Below, piece by piece: positions 1-20,893 of a DNA stretch of 26,540 nucleotides (positions within the stretch are counted from its first letter, which is position 1; each line of letters opens with the position of its first letter). A program made the position numbers and the translations under genes. The notes beneath the pieces are model-generated. The model saw only the letters and a program-made list of their open reading frames with translations. It did no database searches and was not told the DNA's origin. The DNA is from Membranipora membranacea (lineage: Eukaryota > Bryozoa > Gymnolaemata > Cheilostomatida > Membraniporidae). The stretch spans positions 34,784,001 to 34,810,540 of the forward strand of contig OU612068.1 of assembly GCA_914767715.1 (NCBI GenBank). Direction: 5' to 3'.

Positions 1-560
1 AAAGGTCCATGCACTACAACTTCTGAAACGGTATGGCGTAAATCAATCAGGACTGTGTAGATACTACATGGCCACCATTCGACAGCTGCTTACATATGCC
101 TGCCAAGCATGGTTTCCATCGTTAGCCCGGTATGACATACTTAAACTAGAGAGCATCCAACGGCGCTGCTTCAAGCTGATATATCCCCATATCGATCATT
201 ATGACGAACGCCTCATAGTGGCTTAGCTGCCTGCACTCGAAGTATTCATGTCAAATCTCTGCTCTGATTACAGTGCCAAGGTCATAAATAACCCTATACA
301 TCGGTTATCCCACCTGATTCCATCCAGGCAAGACACGAACAGGCACTCTACCAGAACTCATAACACCCTGATCAAAAAGCACCGAACTCAGAGCCTTATG
401 AATACTATATTTTACAAATTCGGTGTATAAAATGGATTTGACATTATAAAGAACGACTAATGCAGTTCGAATAATTTTTTAATGTTACTCATGCTCTGAT
501 TATGATTGTATTATGTACTTTCTTGAGCGGTGAAATAAAGTCCATATCTATCTATCTATG
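1..560 (+). mobile_element. 3' end of a non-LTR retrotransposon (LINE), broken
   Basis: The frame starting at base 5 reads as the C-terminal tail of a LINE reverse transcriptase ORF. It has the AWFPSLARYD and LESIQRRCFKLIYP segments usual after the RT domain in jockey/CR1/L2-type elements, and runs to a stop at 428-430. An in-frame TAG near 224-226 interrupts it, so this copy is dead. The reading frame is open at base 1, so the element continues upstream of the window. After the stop come about 100 bp of 3' untranslated sequence, an AATAAA at 534-539 and a short TATC tract. A short tandem tail is typical of CR1/L2-like LINE 3' ends. The clade is inferred from a short stretch and is not certain. 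Confidence 0.72.
545..559 (+). repeat. TATC microsatellite at LINE 3' terminus
   Basis: Nearly four copies of TATC sit directly after the AATAAA-containing tail of the LINE fragment. This most likely marks the 3' boundary of the insertion. Confidence 0.6.
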
Positions 561-1579
561 CTTACAATGACTCCTGTCTCTCTGAGTCTGATTCCACAAG
601 TGTGTCATGATGAGTTGTTACAAGTGCAATGGAATGTGTGTGAAGGATTAACAAACAGTGTTAATTATACTTAATTGGACAATTAAAAATTTTGACAACA
701 AGGATATCAAGGTAATTATGTAATTATGCCTGTTATTGGCTAACCTCTCTGCTTGTGGCACTCAAGCTGACAGATTAAAATTTATTATTTTAAACGGTGT
801 TGCCACTAGTTTAACATTTTAATACTATCTGTACTAGTGCCAACACCTACTAGGGAACTACCATCCAAGAGTGAGAGAGAAATATGCCAAAATTGCTTCC
901 TGTACAACATATAACTGAGGTGGCTGAGAATGATATAGTATAACATCAAGAGCTCCTTTATATACAGGGAATGAATATATACCTACCAGGCTTACAATAG
1001 TTGATTTAACTTTGACTCCCTCAGCCCACATACCATAACATTCAGAGCTAACTCCATGCTCAGAGCATCTTTGGCCAACAAATAGAAATAGCTGAAAGCC
1101 ATTCACTCTCAATAATCACAATGAGCGTAGTTTAGACTATGCCAATAATCAGAACTCATACTACTTGCTGTGACACCAAGTTTGAGTTTTGTTTAGCGTC
1201 AGCATATTTTCAGTAGTCAGTGGTTCTGTGGAAAATATGGCCTCATTCACATATCACTTCTCTCCACTTAGGCATGTAGGACAGTTGATACAAAGTAATT
1301 CCTCGCTCATCTGGTGAGTGATGTTGTACATTTTTATTAGTAGCAAAGTTTTCTGATAATTCTGCTAGCATAGTTTAGCTGATGTATTCTATTTATGCAG
1401 TTGCTGCCAATATTAACAGATTGCACAAAATATAACGTAGGGTAGGGTACAACACAGAGAGAGTTGAACATAAGTATTTTGTCAGGTCATCATTCTCATT
1501 ACTAAGAGTTTTCTGTGCTTACATAAATTGTGAGCGGACGATTCGAATGGAATGCTTTCAATTTCCATCATAATGAAAC

Positions 1580-1665
1580 GAAAAGAAAAGAATTGCCCCG
1601 GCGGGGATTTGAAACCTGGGCCTCCCGCAATATAGACTTTGATGCTACCTTGCATAGCAATATCT
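1580..1665 (-). repeat. tRNA-derived SINE head or tRNA pseudogene
   Basis: Read on the minus strand, positions 1660-1648 give TTGCTATGCAAGG, an A-box-like D arm whose stem GCTA/TAGC encloses a loop ending in AGG. Positions 1616-1605 give GGTTTCAAATCC, a B box with one extra T, followed by CCCCGCCGGGGC. The order and spacing fit an RNA polymerase III type 2 internal promoter. The 5' acceptor strand does not pair with the GCCGGGG 3' strand, and the anticodon arm is poorly formed. It therefore looks like a SINE head or a decayed tRNA, not a working tRNA gene. Confidence 0.45.
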
Positions 1666-1862
1666 ATTCATTACAGCATAGCTTACCTGGTCATTGAATA
1701 CAATGTCAATCCAATTATATATTTTTGACTAGAACTGTAAAGGCTTATACTATAACTATACAATAGCAATAATGAATGTAATTTATTTAGCAGGCAGGGT
1801 TAATTACACAATAATGGTTGCTGGTTGGGTAATGATAATATATAGGTTAGTTTCAAACAATT

Positions 1863-1904
1863 CAAGAATTGTCTGACAATTCTAGAATTGTCAGACAATT
1901 CTTG
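1863..1904. repeat. 42-bp perfect palindrome
   Basis: The 21 bases from 1863 are exactly reverse-complementary to the 21 bases ending at 1904, with no spacer. It is built from four alternating copies of AGAATTGTC and its complement. It could form a cruciform, or be the residue of an inverted-repeat element. Function unknown. Confidence 0.8.
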
Positions 1905-2940
1905 GGTATGAAATGCAGTGAAACTCTGTATAAAACTCTAGACATACAAATAAACTGTAACTGATAGCGCTAATAAAATCCATAGATGACCAGCTGCCAC
2001 AATTGCCAAAAGTCTTTGATACCATAGCCACAATATCTTTGATATTATGGAGTTGATTACTAACCAAAGAGGTTTGAGCATGCGCAGCATAGTAAACATT
2101 TTCTGCTGCTGATTCAGGTGTTCCTCACGCTGTCATAGGGCGTCAGTGACATGTCAACGTACTAAGGTCTTGGTTAGAACTATTTTTTAGTTTCAGAACC
2201 TGAAACTAGTGTCCCTTCCTCATCCAAACAATATTATTCTTGACAAGCTTGCTTAGACAGGCCAGAACTCCAAGTGTGCATCACAGGTGTAAAGTGCATA
2301 AACAACTTTAAAAAAAGCTGAACTTTTCCAAAAAAACTTATTGTAGCCACTGAATGTATTAACGACTTATTGAATATACTTGAATACATATCAGTGATTG
2401 TAACATTCTGTCAGTGAAGGTTTGGTTTACTCATAAAACACATAAATAATATGTTGAGCAGTTAGCTATGTAAGTACGTGATAACTAATACATAAATATG
2501 TAATTTTATATTATGATGTTTTACTACTTTTAGATGATAATACTTTACTTTTATAATTTACTTGATGAGATTGTTTTAGATTTTCATAATTTAGATTTTT
2601 ATTTATCCAAGTATTTGATGTGGACTTTAGATTTTCATTTCATTTTAATGGTTATTCATCCCATTGTCAAGTGATGCTGAGAGGAAACAATAGAAATATC
2701 AACAGAGATAATGCAACTTTGGAATGTACAAGGTTTAATGCTGTGAGAAGATCAAGCGATGCCGCAAATCTGGAGAACGAAACAGTTAAGATGTTGAAAG
2801 ATCTCTATCTTAGGAGGAACAATAGTTTCACCTGAATAGAAGGATGGCAAGACCATTGTTAGCGGTAACAAAGAAAATGTTTCAATAATGTCGACATATA
2901 AGCGACCTATTAGTTCGATTAGGAACGATACCTGCTGTGG

Positions 2941-3089
2941 CCAATGAACTGCCTCTCCTCATTGCTGTGACTATATAAAGAGCTGCGGAGACACTAAACA
3001 TGGGCTCATTTTGGAACAGTCTTGACAAAGGTTGTGTTATGTGCAATTTTCTGAGACTGAATTTTTTTGAATAATTTTAATTAAATAAA
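2941..3089 (+). promoter_or_regulatory. CCAAT-TATA core followed by poly(A) signal, LTR-like
   Basis: CCAAT at 2941-2945 and TATAAA at 2974-2979 are spaced as in a class II core promoter, and AATAAA at 3084-3089 follows about 105 bp later. A promoter and a poly(A) signal this close together is the usual layout of a long terminal repeat. I cannot define the LTR ends or find a second copy, so this could be a solo LTR remnant, an ordinary promoter, or chance. Confidence 0.3.
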
Positions 3090-4762
3090 TAAATGTATAT
3101 TCCACATCAAGAACTTGGTTAGATTATTGGATTACTCAGAAACATACATATTGAATTCCGGCCGAAGGGAGCGAGCAGCTTTCCGTCAGAGAAATTGACG
3201 AGGTAAGTTTATCACAATTGTGAAAACTCTTACAAATATTGCGTGGCAATATTCAAGGTTCAAATTTGTTTGATAAAATAATCATTATAAAGCTCCAGTC
3301 CAAAGCAAAGTTAAGTCCTTGGTTATATCGACTGATCATCGATTATAATTTGTTGAAGCTCCATTGTTATTGGCGAGTCTGCCATTTGTATTTCCCGCGG
3401 AGGATTAAGTGAATCTTGAGTCTCATTGAAGGTGAAGCTGTCACCACATATGTTGAATTGTCTTGGCGAGCATTTAGCCAGAGAAATACCGGTCATTGTA
3501 TTACAAGTCACCCTACCTTTTGATTTAATCCAATATTTCATAACTGCAGTCATATTAATCCTTATTACCCATGATTATATTTCACATTTAATTTTAGAAG
3601 GTTGTTTCACTTTCATAGTACGGGCAACCACTTGTTCGGGACTGACCATTGTAAGGCACACATAATCAAGTTAGTGATAGTGATAGTGTTAGTGATTTAT
3701 AATACTAGCAAAACTGTACAAAAACCAATTTTCCTGTAGATTGTATTTTTATACATTCTCAAATATTATCCTTTCATCTTTGCCTGCAAATAGAGGCATT
3801 TTATTTTTTTCGTGTATTATTTTATCAATGAAGAGATCATCATCATCATGATTGCTTAGGTGGATTTCAGAGGTCCATAAGGTTGAGAGTGCTGTGAGAA
3901 ACGGACTGGGCCGTGTACACAACAGGGTGTAGTAAGCTTGCTCCGAGTCTACTCTGATGAGCGAGAGGGCTTTTATATTTAATTTAAGGTTCTATTTAGT
4001 TTAGCACTGAAAGCCATCGCTCGAATTATGAATCATTATTATATATCCCACAGAAGGGTCTCAAAGATAGGCTGATACATGATACACTGTTCTACTATAG
4101 GCTGATATACAATACACTGTTGCGATAAATTCTGATGGTCATCAATGAACGATATCAATTAATTTCCTGACAAAATGTAATACACGCACTGTTTATCTAC
4201 TCATGAGCTTAATTCACTAGACGTCGTCACGAGTGTTAACTTAAATTTAATTCAAGATTATTATAATACACAGTCTATTTAATTCATCACAAGTTATATA
4301 TATTGCAATTTCTATTATCTGTTTATGATCTATTACATGAAAGCGCCGACAAGGCCGTCTACAAGTGCGTGAAGTTTGGATTGCCTTTGAATACACAATT
4401 GCGACTACTAAAGAGTCAAGCGGCTTTGATTACCAATTATTGGTGTCAACCAGACAGGCATAAAACTAATCTGTTTAGACTAAGACTATTTATTTAATTA
4501 CCCTGACCATTTAATTCAATTGAGACAAAATACACATATAAAATATTTATATAAGATTAAAAATATTAAAAGTCGTTCTGAATATTCTAACCTGACTGTC
4601 CTTGCACTCTTATCCTTGGTTATATGCCAGAATGCCAGATGAGTTCTGATTTAGTCACTGATCGCACAGATAAGTTGGTATAACTTCGAATTACACAACA
4701 ATACAATATATTATATGATACAATCAATTCTTTTACTTCACAATCTAAGACACTGCTAAAAT

Positions 4763-4840
4763 AGGACGACGGTCCTGTTGCGTTCCTGTCTTAATACTAA
4801 CTGCTTAAAATGATACCGTCAAGGACGACGGTCCTGTTGC
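4763..4840. repeat. 19-bp direct repeat pair
   Basis: AGGACGACGGTCCTGTTGC occurs exactly at 4763-4781 and 4822-4840. Each copy contains a short inverted repeat, AGGAC and GTCCT, around GACG. Confidence 0.8.
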
Positions 4841-5350
4841 TACTGCCTGAAGCTGTGGCTGCTCCATATCTTTATTGGTGTGTTCAATGGTGTATACATG
4901 ATGCAGCTTTGTCAGGCAGTTTCACTTTGATGATGATATAATTGTTGTGCAAGCAGGTAGTTTCACTTTGATGATATAAGTAGCAGGTAAGGTGTAGCTG
5001 GTGCAAGTATTATTGAAGTTGGTGGTGACTTGTAGTTATATTCTCTTTCTTCTTGTAGTATGTGTAGTGTGTAGTATGATATTATTTCAATTCTCGCTCA
5101 TCGCATCATATATAGCAGAAGGCAGAGACGCAATAATAAGCTCATGCCAAAACAGAAACCTCCGCAAACCAAGGCCAATTCACAGTTGTAACAAAACACC
5201 ACCAAGTGTTGTCTTTATCCAAACAAAATCCCATCCACTGACAGGCCGCCAACAATTCTGTGTACTCCCAACCCCAACGTCAGTTCCACAACAAAATCCC
5301 AACACCTCAAAACTCAACCACAATGTAAAATCATCAATAATCACAAGATT

Positions 5351-5398
5351 ATGGATTTATGGATTTAGATATGGATATGGATTTATGGATTTATGGAC
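5351..5398. repeat. ATGGATTT-type short tandem repeat
   Basis: An imperfect array of ATGGATTT, ATGGATAT and related units runs through this interval. Confidence 0.6.
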
Positions 5399-5607
5399 TG
5401 TACCATCACCTCTTGTTCAAAATGAGGTTTGAAGGAAGATGATGTTGTGTGTCTCATTATTTTGTCACGTTTTAAAAAAACGTCAGCAACTTTCCCCACC
5501 CTAGCTTCTTTTCCATGGATCAAGCCCAGTTACTTGCATGCAGTTGGAAGCGTTCGCTTAGATCTCTCAAAAAAAACAACTTTAGTACTAAGATCTCTGC
5601 ATATGCT

Positions 5608-5781
5608 TTTATCGTGGTAGCGACTACCCTCAAAGATGGTGATGCACACATTTTCTCTGGTTGAGCTATCACCGCAGAAAATTGTTATTGTCGGTTTATC
5701 ATGGTAGCGACTACCCTCAGAGATGGTGTTGAAAACATTCTCTCTGGTTGAGCTATCACCACAGAAAGTTGCTATTGTTGG
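5608..5781. repeat. Two tandem copies of an 87-bp unit
   Basis: Copies at 5608-5694 and 5695-5781 differ at a modest number of positions. Each contains the palindromic core GGTAGCGACTACC. The unit is 29 codons long, so a minus-strand frame from an ATG at 5916 stays open through both copies and down to 5530. It encodes two related peptides containing GDSSTRENV and EGSRYHDK. No family is recognised, and coding status is unproven. Confidence 0.75.
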
Positions 5782-6065
5782 TTTTTTGCCATTCCTTCGG
5801 TACAGCAATTCCGTCTGGTATCCATCCCGTCCGACAACGAACCTCAAGAAATATATCAATTTGTTTATAGTACTGGTGCATGCTTTAAAAATTGTCACCC
5901 TGACAGTGCTAACCATTACACATTATATAATAACACCATTACACATTACACAAAATAGAACCAAAATTTACCTTGTGTCAAACCAATCAAAGCGATAAAT
6001 ATAGTATTAATATTTGAATTAGAAGTTTATAAAACAAACACAAGAAGTGTGCAGGGCGGGACCTT

Positions 6066-6127
6066 ACACTCCTGTAATTAATATTAAAGTTACGGGAGTG
6101 TGCGTTCTTCGTCCCTCACAGCTACCT
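6066..6127. repeat. Inverted repeat (hairpin)
   Basis: ACACTCCTGTAA at 6066-6077 pairs with TTACGGGAGTGT at 6090-6101 (11 of 12 bases). A looser complementarity extends outward. It may be a small MITE remnant. Confidence 0.4.
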
Positions 6128-6188
6128 GGCCTGAGAAACTTTGTTGAGACAGTCTATGGTTACCTTAGCCTGTCTTAACAAGGCTAGG

Positions 6189-6227
6189 GTTAACCAATGA
6201 ACTAAACCTTTAGTTCATTGGGTTAAC
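6189..6227. repeat. Inverted repeat (hairpin) upstream of TMEM245
   Basis: The sequence from 6189, beginning GTTAACC and ending AACTAAA, is complementary to 6109-6127 past position 6200 (TTTAGTTCATTGGGTTAAC), with one unpaired base and a two-base loop. It lies about 330 bp upstream of the TMEM245 start codon. No regulatory role is shown. Confidence 0.5.
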
Positions 6228-6461
6228 TGTACATGAAGTACTAAAGGAACACAACTCCTATGTATATTTGATTAAAAGAGATTTAGTGGCCACGCCACAA
6301 ATACATATGTTAAATATAATTTGATTTGACATTACTTCTGACCTTTAAACCATAACAATTACTATCCAATCAAATGCTAAAGAGTAGTGGAGTGAACTCA
6401 ACACTCATGACTTGTTGGAGAGAAGAGTCATCAAAATGCTCTACCATTTGTCTCTACTTTC

Positions 6462-6535
6462 TATATAACAATGAGGAAGTTCATTCATCTTAGCAGCTCT
6501 GCATGATGAGTAGTGTTATCAAGTGTGGCAAGTGA
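6462..6535 (+). promoter_or_regulatory. Candidate TMEM245 TATA box and upstream short ORF
   Basis: TATATAA at 6462-6468 lies about 90 bp upstream of the chosen start codon. A 10-codon ORF begins with two ATGs at 6503 and 6506 and stops at 6535. It would be in the leader if transcription starts about 30 bp after the TATA element, and could reduce translation. Both are inferences from position alone. Confidence 0.25.
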
Positions 6536-6557
6536 CAAATCATTGATCATATACTAA

Positions 6558-16390
<9,833 letters not shown>

Positions 16391-17520
16391 TCACGATCCT
16401 GTACTCTGAGTAACTATCTGATAAGCACATCACTGCTTAGACATCCATAGGGATGTTAGAGGCTGTATATATTATATAAAATATGCTGTAAGATGCAGCA
16501 GCTTTGAGGCTAAGTGATAATAATTGATTTATTGAGTGTTACAAGTTGACACAGAGTTATTGTATGACATTGTCTGTGATAGTCATCAGGTACATACTAT
16601 TGATAAGGATCAGAAATAGTTCCGTGCACGTAAATCTTCGCGGATCTGTTGGTTCCTGCATTGTGGTATATAGTTAAGTGCTTTTTTTCTGGTTAGAACT
16701 GCACAATTTAAGTGCAACATCTATAAAACTTCATAATAGAAATTGCCACACAATGATGGGTAAATGTGAAAGTATTAAGCTGTTGGACTAATAAGCCACA
16801 GGGTTATGGGTGACACATTATGCTGGCAATGCCTGTATCGCAGGGCACAGCCTAGCCTAGCTGCCTATGACTGCTAAATTTGGAGTCAGCATAGCGTATT
16901 GTTGTTACATCCCAAATTTAACCTTTCTTTATTTAAATAATGTAGATAGAGAAAATTTCTTAAGATTTTTAAGATGAGGCGTAATGAAGGTTTTGAGATT
17001 TGATCCCATGGGTTTCAGCCAGGTTTCAGAAACCAAACTTTGGAAAATCCTCAAATTCCTTAATGGAATAAGGCGTTAGAGTAATAAACGAGGAGAAAAG
17101 TTTCACTCTCCGTGTCATAACTCTAATCAGTATTAAGGATTTCCTTTTCAAGACACAGAGCAATGCACCAGATCTTGATGATTATTTCCTAGACCAGATT
17201 TACTACGAAGATGACACTTGGTAACATTGGTAAATGAGCAATCAATTCGGGGCCAGGTTATCCGGTGACCGTCAGCCTTTTATGTATCTCTTGATCTTTA
17301 TATACTGAGATCGATCTGAATCCTCTATCTTTGTTTATTTTATGTGCTAAAAGTTTGAAATAAAAGGTAAATTTTCAACTTTCAGGCTGGTTTTTAAAAT
17401 ATTAAAATGATTTCAAGTTTGGACATGCATTATAATTAGGTCTGATAGAAAATTGTCAGCTTCTCACATACTTCCACTTTCCCCTCCCCACCCACAAGAC
17501 TTACAATAATACATCCTTCC
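16391..17520. other. Region downstream of TMEM245 with a possible terminal exon
   Basis: A + frame is open from 17072 to a TAA at 17222-17224 and ends with the acidic stretch DLDDYFLDQIYYEDDTW. AATAAA follows at 17359-17364. It could be an alternative last exon of TMEM245 joined at its acceptor CTAATCAG (17130), but that acceptor does not fit the phase of the best donor (16383). It fits only a weak donor at 16387. No other coding evidence is seen in this stretch. Confidence 0.25.
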
Positions 17521-17960
17521 TAGGTACCAAGCTTGTCCCTTCTAGGTACCAAGCTTGTCCCTTCTAGGTACCAAGCTTGTCCCTTCTAGGTACCAAGCTT
17601 GTCCCTTCTAGGCACCAAGCTTGTCCCTTCTAGGTACCAAGCTTGTCCTTCCTAGGTACCAAGCTTGTCCCTTCTAGGTACCAAGCTTGTCCCTTCTAGG
17701 TACCAAGCTTGTCCCTTCTAGGTACCAAGCTTGTCCCTTCTAGGTACCAAGCTTGTCCCTTCTAGGCACCAAGCTTGTCCCTTCTAGGTACCAAGCTTGT
17801 CCCTTCTAGGTACCAAGCTTGTCCCTTCTAGGCACCAAGCTTGTCCCTTCTAGGCACCAAGCTTGTCCCTTCTAGGTACCAAGCTTGTCCCTTCTAGGCA
17901 CCAAGGTTGTCCCTTCTTGGTACAAAGCTTGTCCCTTCTAGGTACCAAGCTTGTCCCTTC
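17521..17960. repeat. 22-bp minisatellite, 20 copies
   Basis: Twenty 22-bp units, each with TAGGTACCAAGCTTGTCCC, form a continuous array. Variants are mostly GGTACC to GGCACC, with one cluster of changes near 17900-17935. The array lies between TMEM245 and the WSC gene. Confidence 0.95.
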
Positions 17961-17985
17961 CTAGAAGCTGTTATGCTTCAGTCCG

Positions 17986-18095
17986 TGTTTGGACGGAGTG
18001 AGGTCGCGTTCAGGTCAGATAATAGCGATCTAAGTGGCTGTGTTTGGACAGAGTTAGGTCGCGTTCATGTCAGATAATAACGATCTAAGTGGCTG
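17986..18095. repeat. 55-bp tandem duplication
   Basis: Two 55-bp copies (17986-18040 and 18041-18095), each beginning TGTTTGGAC and ending CTAAGTGGCTG, differ at a few bases. They lie just after the 22-bp minisatellite. Confidence 0.85.
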
Positions 18096-19311
18096 AATGC
18101 TCCCCCTGTGCTTAGCTAGCTGCTCTTTTATGAGAGCCTCATGCTCACTTTGATAACTTAATTGAGATCAGTTTCGATTCGTCAGAAACCACAACATGTC
18201 ATTAGCCAAATTAATTACTTGAATCTTTTTGACACAATTTTACTCAACCTTTGTATACCAATGTGATACCTATACTGGCTATACTTCTCTAAGTAACCTT
18301 TTGGCTGGCCATATTAAAATCTTAGTTTTTTTCATCCATTTACTGTTTTGTTAGCTATGGAGGTAAGACTGCAGGTATAATGACAGCATGTAGGATATTA
18401 TAAATGTGTGTTGATTTTAAACCTCATTCTCAAGGCCTACTTTGTTAGTAGAGTTGCATGTATTTGTAAGATTTCATTCAGCTGCCATGTCTCTCTATCT
18501 AGCTTTCAAAGTGAACTGGCCAACATTTCCTCTGGGCCAGAAGCGTGCATGTAACAACGTCTTACTTCTAATGAGAATTTTTAGATTCTACTTTATACGG
18601 GCATTCCTTGACATTAGAGAGGTTGACATTAACTTGATTTGGAGTTACACCTTCACGACAATAGAAAAACCAATCTCATATAATGAAATAAAATATTTGA
18701 TTATAGGGTCTCAAAAATTACTGAGTAGAAGTAACAGTGGTAGAAGAGGTAACCTTACAAGGTAAGTTACCTACAAGTGTAATATTATATCTACACTGTA
18801 TTATCTGTCAGCTCTCTTATGACCCACCCATATCCAGTTTTCTCATAGCGCTGGATCTGTAAGCCCTTACCTGTGGCTGTGATATCACTGCCACTAAGAT
18901 ACTACTAATTCACTACTCTTGTATTACCTGTAGTAATACTAGGAGGATTTGTTGTACTTGTTCTGTACTCGCTCACTAGTTAGTCCCTTACATGTTTATA
19001 GATTATTGTAATGTTTTCTTTATTTAGGTCGGTCAGTGATTATCACTTGTGAATACAGAGATTCTCAGAAGGATGGTGAACACCAGACACCAGAAACAGA
19101 TACTAACTCACTAACTGCAATAACAGCAGCGCTAATAGTTACAGTCATCCGCTCTTGTCAGACTAAACAATCAAATCTGTTACATACTGCAGTCAGATAT
19201 CTAATTTCCAACATTTGTTCTATGAATATTAATTATTCTAACTCTAATAATAGTGATTGTTCTAGCAATGAGTAATCATGGGATCTTGTAAACCTGGGAG
19301 AAGTTGTAGAT

Positions 19312-19332
19312 TGCTGTTGTTGTTGTTGTTGT
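19312..19332. repeat. TGT trinucleotide repeat
   Basis: Seven tandem TGT units. Confidence 0.8.
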
Positions 19333-20356
19333 CTTTCGGTTGGCTTGTCAGGTAAACAACATACCCGATACTATATCTGTGGTACTATTTTAGGTGTTAT
19401 ACAGGAATTATACAGGAATTAATCTGCAGCAATTGGCCATAATAATCTATATCTCTGTGTTATTTATTAACAACAAGAATTTGTCATCTGTGGCGTTTCT
19501 CAAATCTTGATTGCCTTATAAACGATGAGGCTCAACAGTAAAATCTCACCCTGTATCTCAATTAAAAGATAGAAATTTGAAATTTTTTTTTATGAATTTA
19601 GTGTTAAGTGAGGTCAGAAAATATGAATATTGAATACTCATGTAAATTTATAATGTAATCGGATTCAGCTCAGAGGGGCCGGGGCTGGGCAGACTGCTAA
19701 AACCTTGAGAGCAGAATCTTGTATGGCAAGTCTATATCTAAACCCAACTAGTTGTACTACCAACAGTGACACTTGGATACTAATTCATATATATTTATGG
19801 GTATTGAAAACTAAGAACTGTGTGATACATTGATATATGTAGCGTAGCTAGCGGCTCTCCATTATGAACCACAGCTTGCAGGGTTGGGCAGTGGATAATA
19901 ATCTACTGGCTGGCCCTAAATTGAGCATAAAGCCTGAATGCCCAGCATGAAAAAAGCCAACTTCAAATCTCCTAATGATCAAAGAACCTGGCTTGGCAGT
20001 TGTGGAACCGGTCTGCGGGAAAGGGCAGGTCTGTGGGAGGTGGAAAAATCTTTTGGGTTTGAAGTGCAAAATTGAGACATCTGATGTATGCCTGTCACCA
20101 AATCACCAGTTAAAATTTGATGATGAAGATAGAAGAGTAATAAAAATGTGCACAATTTATTTTGATGAAAAATTGAACAAGCCATCCTAGACAAAGGCTG
20201 TACTGATATAATATATGGAGCGTATATATAATAGAGATACTATATCCATCCGATGTACTATTGATGATGAATGATGATGATTGACAGATGATTGTAGATT
20301 GACAATAAATAATGATAATATAAATAAAAGTATATTTATATGTTTATATAAAATTC

Positions 20357-20390
20357 ATATTATATATATATATATATATAAATATATATG
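20357..20390. repeat. TA dinucleotide repeat
   Basis: An alternating TA tract with one interruption. Confidence 0.8.
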
Positions 20391-20893
20391 ACACAAACGC
20401 CTGTTTAACGCAGTTTAACAAGCAAAACTTTGAGACAAGGAAACGAGCCGCCAAGATTTCGTAATCGGTGCTCATGATCCATGGGTTGGGCAATAAGGGC
20501 CTTAAGTAATAAAAAAACTTTAATAATTTGACCAAAAGATGTATCCTATATCACTATGTATCCTATATCACTTTGAATCAATCGGCTAAGCGTTATATTC
20601 TACTGTGTGCACCATGGTTAATGAAAGCGGCTTCGTATGTGAGAACTTTCAAAAAACTTCCTTTGGCCACAATAATGGTCATTTGGACAGCATGTCTGAC
20701 GTTATGCAAAGGTGGCGAGAATATTAGCTGTATTCGAGAATCTACTGTCATTGCAATATGCAAGCTAACTTGTTAAAAGTCAATGCGTATGACATTTGAA
20801 CAGTACTCTAAGAGAAAATCATAATTAATTTTGTTTCCAGCCTATGATGTGTTCTGAATTAAAGATTGAAACTTCACATATTTTCACAGCTTC

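Larger units (their letters stand above)
561..2610. other. Gene-poor stretch
   Basis: No coding exon could be recognised on either strand. Open frames are short and lack family features. The region holds the tRNA-like SINE head at 1580-1665 and the perfect palindrome at 1863-1904. The rest is AT-rich single-copy-looking DNA. Confidence 0.5.
3100..6450. other. Gene-poor upstream region of TMEM245
   Basis: No exon could be assigned. A few frames stay open for 60-140 codons (for example 5001-5432 on +), but they lack ATG starts or recognisable motifs. The stretch carries a 19-bp direct repeat (4763, 4822), an ATGGATTT tract near 5351, an 87-bp duplication (5608-5781) and two hairpins near 6066 and 6189. 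Confidence 0.45.
18096..20890. other. Region without an assignable gene
   Basis: Exon-like pieces occur but do not join into a convincing model. One is a frame open from 18442 to an excellent donor, ACAAG|GTAAGT, at about 18762. Another is a short piece after an acceptor at about 18932 that reads ILGGFVVLVLYSLTS and stops, like a membrane tail. A third is a frame at 19036-19275 with a hydrophobic LTAITAALIVTVI segment. A TTG/TGT tract (19312-19332) and a TA tract (about 20357-20390) are present. None of the pieces matches a family I recognise. Confidence 0.3.

Noticed and set aside
3323-3553. 76-codon minus ORF with an ATG start
   Set aside because: Composition looks protein-like, but there is no family match, no splice model, and an in-frame stop just upstream; there is not enough to call a gene.
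5001-5432. 143-codon + ORF with a hydrophobic N-terminus
   Set aside because: It begins at GTG, not ATG, partly crosses an ATGGATTT repeat, has no recognisable motif, and lies in repeat-rich gene-poor DNA.
17521-17960. CRISPR array or vector polylinker
   Set aside because: The units are head-to-tail without spacers, so it is not CRISPR; 20 copies with natural variants in a eukaryotic locus are not a polylinker.
19848-20194. Overlapping + and minus ORFs of about 70 codons
   Set aside because: Opposite-strand frames mirror each other; neither shows a family motif or splice context.
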